The position numbers were made by a program, and so were the translations under genes. A stretch of DNA of 54,159 nucleotides, from NCBI RefSeq assembly GCF_900156815.1, contig NZ_FTOT01000012.1, positions 1 to 54,159 on the forward strand, in the 5' to 3' direction. Below are positions 17,043-23,564 of the stretch, one piece after another (within the stretch, counting starts at the first letter, position 1; every line of letters starts with the position of its first letter). This DNA comes from Gemmobacter megaterium. Its GTDB lineage: Bacteria; Pseudomonadota; Alphaproteobacteria; Rhodobacterales; Rhodobacteraceae. The notes below the pieces were generated by a model. The model searched no databases and was not told the origin of the DNA. It was given only the letters and a program-made list of their open reading frames with translations.

Positions 17043-17429
17043 TCACACCATCCCCAGCGCGGATTTGTACATGTCGAGGATCGCCTCTTCCTCGGCCACG
17101 TCGTCTGGCTTGCGCTTGCGCAGGGCGATGAGTTTGCGCATCACCTTGGTGTCGTAGCCGCGGCCCTTCGCTTCGGCGAACAGTTCCTTCTCCTGCTCGG
17201 CGATGTCCTTCTTTTCGGCGGCAAGCTGTTCGGCACGTTCGATGAACTGGCGCAGCTCGTCGGAGGTGACGGCGTAGGCGTCGGTGTTCTGGCGGGCAAA
17301 GTCGGGGTCGTGTTTCATGGGCGGGGTTCCTCGGACCTGATCAAGCGCGGCTTTGAACACTTCCATCGGGACCGGGACGGTCTTTGTCCCGTCGCCGGTG
17401 CTGATGGAGATCAGCGTGCCGCGCGTCAT
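17043..17429 (-). CDS. GapR-like DUF2312 nucleoid protein
   Basis: The C-terminal 91 residues (MKHDPDFARQNTDAYAVTSD onward) are a DUF2312 domain: a long Glu/Lys-rich coiled coil with KELFAEAKGRGYD and the conserved MRKLIALRKRKPD. GapR in alphaproteobacteria clamps overtwisted DNA ahead of replication and stimulates topoisomerases. From ATG 17429, supported by an ATGA overlap with the upstream gene, the protein has 128 residues and a 37-residue N-terminal extension; ATG 17318, preceded by GAGGA, would give the domain alone. Both starts may be used. A phage copy may manage supercoiling on replicating phage DNA (inference). Confidence 0.85.
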   Translation of the reverse strand: MTRGTLISISTGDGTKTVPVPMEVFKAALDQVRGTPPMKHDPDFARQNTDAYAVTSDELRQFIERAEQLAAEKKDIAEQEKELFAEAKGRGYDTKVMRKLIALRKRKPDDVAEEEAILDMYKSALGMV

Positions 17430-17590
17430 GGGTGGGGAAGCTGGGCGAGGTGGCCGAGGTAGAGGCGCGCGCCTTCGGCCAGCAGGATGGCCCAGCCAAG
17501 GGCCGCGCCGGTGGACCACAGGGCGGTGAGCGCGGCGTGGATCAGGTCGGTGCGGGCGCGGCGGGTGTTGAGGCGTTCGAAATGCGTCAT
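17426..17590 (-). CDS. 54-residue membrane protein
   Basis: The frame begins MTHFERLNTRRARTDLIHAA and has one or two hydrophobic helices (LTALWSTGAALGWAILLAEG). ATGA overlaps on both sides place it inside the leftward early operon. It resembles no family I know. Confidence 0.6.
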   Translation of the reverse strand: MTHFERLNTRRARTDLIHAALTALWSTGAALGWAILLAEGARLYLGHLAQLPHP

Positions 17591-17778
17591 GCGGCACCGC
17601 CGGGGCGGTGGGTGACGGTGACGCGGCCCTGGTGGACCATGTGGCGGACGGCCATTTTCACACGGCCACATGCCTGCGCCAAAAAGGTGGGCAGATCGGC
17701 CTCGGGGCGGGGCGCCGGGCGCAGCGGGTGCAGGCGCACCACATTCGCGGCGCCGTGCGTGGGGTCGGGGGTGGGCAT
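17587..17778 (-). CDS. 63-residue phage protein, unknown
   Basis: The protein begins MPTPDPTHGAANVVRLHPLR and has a basic helical half (TFLAQACGRVKMAVRHMVHQ). The start at 17778 follows a strong AGGAGG with 6-nt spacing, and the stop overlaps the next gene as ATGA. It could be a small nucleic-acid-binding protein, but nothing specific supports that. Confidence 0.6.
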   Translation of the reverse strand: MPTPDPTHGAANVVRLHPLRPAPRPEADLPTFLAQACGRVKMAVRHMVHQGRVTVTHRPGGAA

Positions 17779-17824
17779 CGGGGCCTCCTGTGTTGTGAGG
17801 GTGGGGGAAACGGCTAGACTTGGT

Positions 17825-17855
17825 GCCGGGCGCGCGCCGCAAACACGCGCCCGGC
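17825..17855. repeat. Inverted repeat between divergent phage genes
   Basis: A perfect 10-bp inverted repeat GCCGGGCGCG / CGCGCCCGGC with an 11-nt spacer lies in the 111-nt gap between the leftward gene at 17778 and the rightward gene at 17890. It could be an operator or a leader hairpin. It is unrelated to the GACAAGA operators. Confidence 0.55.
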
Positions 17856-17889
17856 GATTCCCACGCAAACGAGAAGGAGAACGCGGGAA

Positions 17890-18396
17890 ATGATTGAGGT
17901 TTCGGCAGCCCCGCTCGACCGGGATCTGCAGCGGCGTATTCTCGTGGCATTGGCGGAGCTGTATCCGGCCGCCATGGCGTTGCCGGACCTGTCGCCCCAA
18001 TTCCGGGCTGAGCCACTGTTTGTGCGGAACCTGATGTATCTGAGCGGCCATGGGTTGGTGGTGGCCAGCGCGGTCAGAAAATCGCCTGCGTCAATGCCCG
18101 AGATCCTGCGGGCAGAGATCACCCCGCGAGGCCTCGATTTTCTTGCCGATGACGGAGGGTTGACCGCCATCCTTGGCGTCGTGACGGTCAAGCTGCACGA
18201 TGATACGATCAGGCAGATCATGCTGGACGCAGTGGATGCAGCCGAAGCGCCGGACGGGATCAAGGAAAAGCTGCGCGCGGCCATCACGGACCTGCCCGCC
18301 GATGGAGTGAAAGCAGCCGTACCCGCACTTCTGCGTCAGGCTCTGGACGCCGCCCCGGAGGCCATTCGTCTGATCGGAAAATCACTCGGCCTTTGA
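17890..18396 (+). CDS. Phage protein of unknown function, rightward orphan
   Basis: The 168-residue protein has a winged-helix-like first half (residues 12-80: RRILVALAELYPAAMALPDL ... LMYLSGHGLVV ... EITPRGLDFLADDGG) and a helical second half with TVKLHDDTIRQIML and a Leu/Ala-rich tail. GAAGGAGAA precedes ATG 17890. It is the only rightward gene in the leftward block, and its 3' end overlaps the convergent gene at 18284 by 113 nt. A DNA-binding role is plausible only from the first half. Confidence 0.75.
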   Translation: MIEVSAAPLDRDLQRRILVALAELYPAAMALPDLSPQFRAEPLFVRNLMYLSGHGLVVASAVRKSPASMPEILRAEITPRGLDFLADDGGLTAILGVVTVKLHDDTIRQIMLDAVDAAEAPDGIKEKLRAAITDLPADGVKAAVPALLRQALDAAPEAIRLIGKSLGL

Positions 18397-18649
18397 GGAT
18401 CGTAAGTCTCTGCATCCATATGGCCTGCCCTGGGCGCTCGTCGCCGACCAGCAGCCAGAACCCGCGCTGGTCGGCCAGCCAGCCCGTGACCGGGTCGTGG
18501 TATCCCCGTGCAGCACGTGTCGGATCGTCGTCATCGTCCTGAGCCCACATGACAAAGGCCACGCACAGACGGCAGGTCTTTGCCCCGGACTCGGGGGCGT
18601 CGAACCATACCTCGTCGGGGTAGGCTTCATGTATGCGTAGCGTGGGCAT
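18284..18649 (-). CDS. Phage protein under repressor-controlled leftward promoter
   Basis: The 121-residue frame begins MPTLRIHEAYPDEVWFDAPE, has a CxxC in KTCRLCVAFV and an acidic DDDDDP stretch. GGAGGCTCCG precedes ATG 18649 (ATG 18661 is an in-frame alternative). The last 37 codons run antisense to the end of the rightward gene, so the C-terminus may be less constrained. It is the first gene after the operator-containing promoter at 18680-18730. No family is recognised. Confidence 0.55.
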   Translation of the reverse strand: MPTLRIHEAYPDEVWFDAPESGAKTCRLCVAFVMWAQDDDDDPTRAARGYHDPVTGWLADQRGFWLLVGDERPGQAIWMQRLTILKGRVIFRSDEWPPGRRPEPDAEVRVRLLSLHRRAGP

Positions 18650-18679
18650 CGGAGCCTCCATCGGGTTGCGATGGGGGCT

Positions 18680-18730
18680 ATACTAGACAAGAAAATTGTC
18701 AGATCAAGGAAAAATGACAAGAATCTTGTC
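18680..18730 (-). promoter_or_regulatory. Leftward early promoter with two repressor operators
   Basis: On the minus strand, TTGATC (18702-18707) and TAGTAT (18680-18685) form -35 and -10 elements with a 16-nt spacer. The spacer is almost exactly filled by the palindrome GACAAGAAAATTGTC (18686-18700). A second, perfect 15-bp palindrome GACAAGAATCTTGTC lies at 18716-18730, its centre 30 bp away. Both match sites in the immunity region near 20000, so the prophage repressor probably shuts off leftward transcription, integrase included, from here. Confidence 0.75.
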
Positions 18731-18820
18731 TGTTCGAGTCGCTATGAGATGCGCCAACCAAGAATCGGGGCATATCGAGCTATATTTTGGTAGCTCTGGC
18801 GGGCGTTGGGTTCCTGGTGT

Positions 18821-19447
18821 CTACCAGCCGCACGCCTTTCTGACCGGCGCGAGTGCATCCGAAAGGCCGGTAAGATTGAAGGTCGTCTCGATGCTATCTT
18901 CGTTCACTGGCAGTATGCGCAGGCGGATCTTCGTTGCACCCAGAAGCGACTTGACGAAGGGAATGCTCTGCTTCCCAGACCAGAGTCCAAGCGCTCTATT
19001 GTCGTTGCTTTCTGTCATTCGGACTGTTTTCATGGGTTGATCGTCGAGGCGATACTCGACTTTGCCCCAGTATTTTGAAAAAAAACATCCTTCGCCTTCA
19101 ATAGTTATGCTCGTCGTGTTCTCGTAGCAGGAGATCATCATCACCATTGGTTTGGCGCGCGAGTGATCATTGCATTTTACGGCGCTCTCGGAGTTGGCCG
19201 CTACCCAATGGCTCATGGTATCTGTCATTGCTGACTGCTCTGAGAATGAATGCCAGATAGTCTTCTCCATGGCATTGATAGTAGCGGGGGCGGGCGATTG
19301 GCGTGGGAAGAAATAATCATAGCATGAAAGCCTTTGGCTGTTCTCGGCCACCTTCGCGCATTCCGCCACTGTGCTCGCGCTCTGTGCGAATGCGCTAACC
19401 GTTTGAAAGCAAAAGATAATAGAGAGAATTCCACCAACCTTGATCAT
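18821..19447 (-). CDS. Secreted TagO/VasI-like protein (prophage cargo)
   Basis: The 208-residue protein has a Sec signal peptide (cleavage near AFAQS), an N-terminal Cys-pair segment VAECAKVAENSQRLSCYDYF, a central CYENTTSITIEGEGCF, then RALGLWSGKQSIPFVKSLLG and a C-terminal RKACGW. This pattern matches the TagO/VasI group of type VI secretion-associated periplasmic proteins. The DNA is clearly more AT-rich than the rest of the phage, pointing to recent acquisition. No other type VI gene is in the window. It lies outside the lytic modules, so it may be expressed in the lysogen (inference). Confidence 0.65.
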   Translation of the reverse strand: MIKVGGILSIIFCFQTVSAFAQSASTVAECAKVAENSQRLSCYDYFFPRQSPAPATINAMEKTIWHSFSEQSAMTDTMSHWVAANSESAVKCNDHSRAKPMVMMISCYENTTSITIEGEGCFFSKYWGKVEYRLDDQPMKTVRMTESNDNRALGLWSGKQSIPFVKSLLGATKIRLRILPVNEDSIETTFNLTGLSDALAPVRKACGW

Positions 19448-19689
19448 CCCAGCCCCCTTGTAGCCGCAGAGGCTATTGTGGTTCGGCGGCGTGGATTCGC
19501 CAAGCATTAATTGATGTGTGTCAAATTAGGGGGGAAAATGTGTGTTTTTGCCAATGAGGTTGAATGTGACGATGCATCGCATGACGATCTTGGGTGGAAT
19601 CATAGGGCGGAACTGATGAAAGAAGGCGACAGAATCAGGCTATTGGCTTCAGCGGCAAGGGAGTCTGGTCTAACAATTGACTTCCTCGA

Positions 19690-19959
19690 TCATCTATCGA
19701 TGGGCTTGTCTAGCAGAGCTTTTCTCAAGTTCATCGGCAATGCCTCGACTTCACCCTCATATATGAAATCGAGCGATAGCCCGTACGTCTTCCGCAGAGC
19801 GCGGGCAGCAGCCAGCCCAATCTGAAAATCACCGCTTTCATAGTTGTTGATAGCGGCCCGTTTCAAGCCCGCCCTCCGCGCGTACTCGTCTTGAGTATAC
19901 TGCAGTAGGGCTCGGTGCCAGAGGATCCGAGAAGCTTGATCGGCGAAGGGCTTGTCCAT
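19690..19959 (-). CDS. CI-type XRE-family repressor
   Basis: The 89-residue protein carries a helix-turn-helix at about residues 10-62: LQYTQDEYARRAGLKRAAIN followed by NYESGDFQIGLAAARALRKT. It has no C-terminal LexA-like peptidase domain, so it cannot be cleaved like lambda CI, and induction must work in another way. ATG 19959 is used; the alternative at 19980 would overlap an operator. It is divergent from the Cro-like gene, with three operator-like sites between. Confidence 0.85.
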   Translation of the reverse strand: MDKPFADQASRILWHRALLQYTQDEYARRAGLKRAAINNYESGDFQIGLAAARALRKTYGLSLDFIYEGEVEALPMNLRKALLDKPIDR

Positions 19960-19975
19960 GGAGCAAGTCCTATCT

Positions 19976-20033
19976 GACAAGATTCTTGCCGCAACGTGAA
20001 GTTCTTGTCTTGTGTAGAGACAAGAAAGTTGTC
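19976..20033. promoter_or_regulatory. Immunity operator array between repressor and Cro
   Basis: Three related sites occupy the divergent intergenic region: GACAAGATTCTTGCC (19976-19990, one mismatch from a perfect palindrome), a half-conserved site ending TTCTTGTC (19995-20009), and GACAAGAAAGTTGTC (20019-20033). Their centres are at 19983, 20002 and 20026. The layout matches a lambda OR-like switch. The same palindrome recurs at 18686 and 18716. Confidence 0.8.
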
Positions 20034-20044
20034 ATTTATGGCGC

Positions 20045-20266
20045 ATGACGAACGTATCTGACATCATAGCTGCCCTTGGAGCCGAAGAGGTGCGTCGCCT
20101 CTGTGGTGTAGGTGAGTTTTCCGTTCGCGCGGCAAAGAGAGATGGAAAATTTCCGGCAAGTTGGTTTGACGCGTTGGAGCGGGCGTGCGCGGCGAAGGGC
20201 TTGCATTGCCCCAGATCTCTCTTTGCTTTCAAAAAGATACCTCCCCAAACGAAAGGCGCCGCGTGA
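20045..20266 (+). CDS. Cro/YdaS-like phage regulator
   Basis: The 73-residue protein has a helix-turn-helix: IIAALGAEEVRRLCGVGEFS followed by VRAAKRDGKFPASWFDALER, which matches the YdaS/Cro-like group (the second helix usually reads VSxWxxxxxFPxxW). It starts 12 nt after the last operator and should be repressed in the lysogen. The stop overlaps the next gene by one base. Confidence 0.82.
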   Translation: MTNVSDIIAALGAEEVRRLCGVGEFSVRAAKRDGKFPASWFDALERACAAKGLHCPRSLFAFKKIPPQTKGAA

Positions 20267-20625
20267 TGAAGCACACGGCGCCCTCGGTCCTTTCCTCTGT
20301 TCCTGTTCGCTCTCCACACGGGCAGAACAGCACAGGAGTGTCGGAAATGTCTTTCCGAAAATTGCCGCCGCGTGGCAGCGAGGATGCCGAGCGGGCGTGG
20401 TTTGCCGGGTTGCTGTGGCGGGCCTTTCCCGAGGCGGTCACCGAAAACGAACTGGCAGAGCTGGCCGCGCAGGTGCTGACCTCGGATCGTCGCCCGGTGA
20501 CGGCGCGCACGGTGCGCAACTGGCTGCGGCAGGAAAATGCGCCGCATTTCCGCTACGTGCTGCGGGTGATTGCCCTGGTGGGGGCCGAGGCGGTGTTTCA
20601 GGTGATCGACCCGGAGGGCGTGTGA
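20266..20625 (+). CDS. Phage helix-turn-helix protein
   Basis: The 119-residue protein carries an HTH near its C-terminus (ELAAQVLTSDRRPVTARTVR then NWLRQENAPHFRYVLRVIAL), so it is probably a regulator acting on early genes. ATG 20266 is coupled to the Cro-like stop; ATG 20347, preceded by AGGAG, would remove the Ser-rich N-terminal 27 residues and may be the main start. It is followed directly by a 43-residue gene. Confidence 0.7.
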   Translation: MKHTAPSVLSSVPVRSPHGQNSTGVSEMSFRKLPPRGSEDAERAWFAGLLWRAFPEAVTENELAELAAQVLTSDRRPVTARTVRNWLRQENAPHFRYVLRVIALVGAEAVFQVIDPEGV

Positions 20626-20756
20626 TGCAGCGCGTGTTCTGGCGGATTCTGGCGCGGTTCTACCGGCGCCGTGCCATGCGCGCGGCCCGTGCGCATCATG
20701 TGTTCCTGCTGCGGTCGGAAAAGTTTTTCCGCCGCCTCAAGGGGGCAGATCAATGA
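20625..20756 (+). CDS. 43-residue highly basic phage peptide
   Basis: ATG 20625 overlaps the stop of the HTH gene by one base. The product (MQRVFWRILARFYRRRAMRA and further) contains about 13 Arg/Lys residues and aromatic residues and is predicted helical. It might bind nucleic acid or membrane. No family is known. Confidence 0.55.
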   Translation: MQRVFWRILARFYRRRAMRAARAHHVFLLRSEKFFRRLKGADQ

Positions 20757-20981
20757 TTTCCCCCCGCCCCCATGCCTCGGCCTGCGCATCTACTGCTCGC
20801 GCGGGTCATGCCTGCCCCCGGCCCGCCGTGGCCGGGGGGCTTTTCGATACCGGGGCCGCTGATTTCGCCACCACTGGCGCGGCCCGCCGCCCGGCCTGCG
20901 CGCCTGCGGGTCGGGCCATATCTTCGGCGTGGTGCGCGCCGGAGGCCGGGGCAGGGTGCCCCGGCACCTCCCTGTTGACCT

Positions 20982-21013
20982 CCCCCCGAGGTGGCGCCCT
21001 CGGGGGGCTTTTT
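20982..21013 (+). terminator. Intrinsic terminator of the rightward early unit
   Basis: The stem CCCCCCGAG / CTCGGGGGG (20982-20990 with 20999-21007) encloses an 8-nt loop and is followed by CTTTTT. It is a strong rho-independent terminator on the plus strand. Confidence 0.85.
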
Positions 21014-21018
21014 CTGGG

Positions 21019-21057
21019 CTTTGGCAGCATCGCTGGACGTCAGCGGTGCTGCCAAAG
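21019..21057. repeat. Long perfect hairpin
   Basis: CTTTGGCAGCA (21019-21029) pairs with TGCTGCCAAAG (21047-21057), and the inner CGCTG pairs with CAGCG around a 5-nt loop; including one G-U pair this makes 17 bp. It stands between a rightward and a leftward terminator. It could be an RNA element, a DNA operator or an added barrier to convergent transcription. Confidence 0.7.
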
Positions 21058-21066
21058 CGCAGCAAA

Positions 21067-21095
21067 ACGACCGGCGGGTCGAAACCGCCGGTCGT
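21067..21095 (-). terminator. Intrinsic terminator for the leftward small gene
   Basis: An 11-bp stem ACGACCGGCGG / CCGCCGGTCGT with a 7-nt loop is followed on the minus strand by TTTTGC. It lies 42 nt past the stop of the leftward gene 21137-21358. Confidence 0.8.
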
Positions 21096-21136
21096 CAGTT
21101 CCCTTGGCGCTTCTCCCTGCTTTTCATCGGATCAGC

Positions 21137-21358
21137 TCAGAACAGCGACAGCTGATCTTTGCCTTTCCGGCCGGTACGACCCAGAGCCGCCTGCACGCGG
21201 CCTTGGTTCGTTCCAAGCATGGCCGCAATGTCCTGGATCTTGTGCCCCTCGGAGCGCAGGCGGCGGGCAACGGCTTGGGCCTTGGGGTCCAGACTTATGC
21301 GCTTCTTCGGTACGGCATTAAGTTCGAGCCCGGACTCCGGGTCGATGAACGTGGCCAT
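21137..21358 (-). CDS. Small HTH-like phage protein
   Basis: The 73-residue protein begins MATFIDPESGLELNAVPKKR and has a helix-turn-helix-like stretch, HKIQDIAAMLGTNQGRVQAA, similar to the recognition part of small resolvase/Hin-type or sigma-like HTH proteins. It is transcribed leftward on its own and has its own terminator. AGGAGAAACACC precedes the ATG. It may be a late or lysogenic regulator. Confidence 0.7.
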   Translation of the reverse strand: MATFIDPESGLELNAVPKKRISLDPKAQAVARRLRSEGHKIQDIAAMLGTNQGRVQAALGRTGRKGKDQLSLF

Positions 21359-22067
21359 GGTGTTTCTCCTGTCATGGCTATGTGTGGCAGCGGGCGGGAT
21401 TGCCTGGCTGTCGCGGAGGGCGGTTCGCGTCAACGAATCGCCCTCACACCGCCCATTGTAGCCTGCGACGACATGTCGCGGATAGTGCGTCGTTCCAGTC
21501 CACATTTTGCGGCGCGTTCCGGTTGCCAGCCCCTGCATCCCTGCCCTCCCCGCCACCTCGGCGCCCGCGCGCCCTTCGGTGGTCACGGCAAGTTGGCGGG
21601 TGGGGCTGGCGTCCCGAGCGCGCAGGCGTGGTCCAGTGTAGGCAGCCGCGAAATCAGAACCCGTCGCGGCGGGATGGGCGCGCGGACCCTGAACGGGATC
21701 AGGGGGCACAGCCTATGGCAGGCCAGCGCCCGAAAGCCGAAGCCGTGCGTGCTCGACCCCATTGCGGCCAGGACCGGCCGTGATCTGCTGGCGGCCGGTC
21801 GCCGCCGTTCGTCCTGTATCGTGGCCCCCGGTGCGCAACTCGCCGGGGGTCATTCCGGGGCACCATATTCCCGGCGCGCGTTGCTTGTCCCGAGCGCGCG
21901 GGCCGCGCATCGCATCCCCTGCGGGGGCCAGGGGCGCATGTGCCCCGCCGCACCGGGCGTTCCCGGCAAATCTGAAAGGCCTGTTCTTGCCTGTCGGGCT
22001 GCACCTTCGCGGCTGACGACTGCCGCGCCGTCCCCTCGGCGCGGCGGGATCTGCGGGGGGCTGCGGC
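21359..22067. other. Gap without a convincing gene
   Basis: About 700 nt contain only long open frames typical of high-GC sequence, rich in Arg, Pro and Ala on both strands, with no good ribosome binding sites or known motifs. The promoter of the leftward small gene and probably a rightward promoter for the DnaA-like gene should be here, but I could not place either with confidence. A decayed gene is possible. Confidence 0.5.
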
Positions 22068-22481
22068 ATGGAGGGTGATCAGGCCTTTCGCGTGCGCCAT
22101 GCCATGCTGGCCAGCCTCGACGGGCTGGAACAGGCGGTGCATTCGATTGGCGCTGCCGTTGCGGCAGAGTTTGGCGACGATGCGGTGGCGCGTGTCCGGG
22201 CGATCGAGGCCGATGCGCAGATGCTGCGCCGGGTGTTGCTGCCCGAGTCGATGCTGGATGAGGTGATCGAGGTCGTCGCCCGCACGAATGGCCTGCCCGT
22301 TGCTGCGATCCGCGGCGCCGGGCGCAGCAAGCCGGTCGTGGCGGCCCGCTGGGCGGTTATGGCGATTGCGCGCAAGCGGGGCATGTCAGCGCCCGAGATC
22401 GCCCGCGCCCTGCGCTGTGACCAAAGCAGCGTGACCCATGGCCTGCGGCGGGTGGCGGCAAAGCTGGAGGCGGCAGGATGA
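22068..22481 (+). CDS. DnaA domain IV-like phage protein
   Basis: The 137-residue protein ends in a helix-turn-helix that closely follows DnaA domain IV: VVARTNGLPVAAIRGAGRSK, then RWAVMAIARKRGMSAPEIAR, then LRCDQSSVTHGLRRV (residues 69-128). In DnaA the corresponding D-H-[ST]-T-V segment contacts the DnaA box; here it reads D-Q-S-S-V. There is no AAA+ ATPase domain. It may bind origin sequences or recruit replication factors. It opens a tightly packed rightward operon. Confidence 0.78.
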   Translation: MEGDQAFRVRHAMLASLDGLEQAVHSIGAAVAAEFGDDAVARVRAIEADAQMLRRVLLPESMLDEVIEVVARTNGLPVAAIRGAGRSKPVVAARWAVMAIARKRGMSAPEIARALRCDQSSVTHGLRRVAAKLEAAG

Positions 22482-22732
22482 GCAATCGCGGGGTCAACGA
22501 ATTGAGCACCGCCGAGCGCCGCGCCTTTCTGCGGGCGTTCTGGCATGGGGCCCGGCGGTGCTGGGTGCCGTTGACCGGCCCGGAATGGCGCGGGCGCTGC
22601 GGGATCCAGCCCGCCGATATCGCCGAGCTGCGCCGCTGTGGCGATATTCTGGCGCTCGGCCCGCCGGATCGGCGCAGCTATGAGATTTCCCCGGCGGGCG
22701 TCGCGCTGCTGGGCGTGAGGGTTGCGGCATGA
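22478..22732 (+). CDS. Small phage protein, possible winged helix
   Basis: The 84-residue protein (MSNRGVNELSTAERRAFLRA onward) has a C-terminal GDILALGPPDRRSYEISPAG that looks like the wing of a winged-helix domain. It overlaps its neighbours as ATGA on both sides. The function is unknown. Confidence 0.68.
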   Translation: MSNRGVNELSTAERRAFLRAFWHGARRCWVPLTGPEWRGRCGIQPADIAELRRCGDILALGPPDRRSYEISPAGVALLGVRVAA

Positions 22733-23394
22733 CGCGGCCTGCGGCCTCCGCGCGCGGGCTGTTCCGCGCAACCGGCAAGGTGGCGCAGCCGGTGCTGGTC
22801 GGGATCGAGGCGGGCGAGGGCGTTTATGACGCCGCGCCGCCCCGCGAAAAGCACGATTTCTACCCCACGCCGCCCGAGCCGACCCGCGCCCTGCTGGCGG
22901 TGGAGGGCGCGCGGCTGCGCGACTTTGGCATGGTGTGGGAGGCAGCGGCGGGTGACGGCGCGATGGTGCGCGAGATGCAGGCCGTGGGCCTGACGGTCGC
23001 GGCGTCTGACCTGATCGACCGGGGCTGCGGCGCGGCGATCCGGTCGTTTTACGACTATGGCCCGCAGGATGCGCCTGCGCGGGCGCTGGTGACCAATCCG
23101 CCGTTTGCCGAGTGCAATTCGGGCGACTGGATCCGCCACGCGCTGGATGTGCTGGGGCTGGAGTATGTGGCCCTGCTGCTGCCGCTGGGCTGGCCCGGTG
23201 CGGCCTCGCGCGCCGCGCTTTGGGCGCAGCATACGCCTGCCCGCGTGTATCTGATGCGCTGGCGGATCGATTTCAGCGGCGGGGGTGCGCCACCGATGCT
23301 CAATGCCTGGTTCGTATGGGATCGGGCGCATGAGGGGCCGGCGCATCTGCTGATGCTGGACAAGGCCGATGGGCGGCAGGGGGTGCTGTTGTGA
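22729..23394 (+). CDS. Phage DNA N6-adenine methyltransferase-like protein
   Basis: The 221-residue protein has DFYPTPPEPTRALL (the usual phage methyltransferase start), an SAM motif-like VWEAAAGDGAMVREM near residue 66, and the catalytic NPPF in LVTNPPFAEC near residue 123. It should methylate adenine or cytosine N4 in DNA, most likely to protect phage DNA from restriction. Overlaps of 4 nt at both ends place it in the same operon. Confidence 0.83.
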   Translation: MTRPAASARGLFRATGKVAQPVLVGIEAGEGVYDAAPPREKHDFYPTPPEPTRALLAVEGARLRDFGMVWEAAAGDGAMVREMQAVGLTVAASDLIDRGCGAAIRSFYDYGPQDAPARALVTNPPFAECNSGDWIRHALDVLGLEYVALLLPLGWPGAASRAALWAQHTPARVYLMRWRIDFSGGGAPPMLNAWFVWDRAHEGPAHLLMLDKADGRQGVLL

Positions 23395-23564
23395 CCGACC
23401 GTGCGAGCAAGGACACGATCCGCCGGCGGGCCGGTGAGCGCCGCATCCGGGCCTATGAGGCCCTGACCTGGGCGCGGCAGCAACCGGCCGCCTGCACCAC
23501 CGACGCGATGCGCGCGCGGCTGTTGGAAGAGACGATCATGCGCGCAGATGAGGGGGACGCATGA
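23391..23564 (+). CDS. 57-residue phage protein, unknown
   Basis: GTG 23391 overlaps the methyltransferase stop (GTGA). The frame encodes a basic, helical protein (MTDRASKDTIRRRAGERRIR onward) and ends overlapping the next gene as ATGA. The packed layout argues it is real. No family is known. Confidence 0.65.
   Translation: MTDRASKDTIRRRAGERRIRAYEALTWARQQPAACTTDAMRARLLEETIMRADEGDA

Noticed and set aside
19538-19825. Rightward frame of about 95 codons starting after GGGGGGAA
   Set aside because: More than a third is antisense to the repressor gene. The first 50 codons look possible but I cannot support a full protein.
20753-22078. 441-codon rightward open frame
   Set aside because: It crosses a strong terminator, overlaps a better leftward gene (21137-21358) and has an Arg/Pro/Ala-rich composition typical of non-coding high-GC frames.
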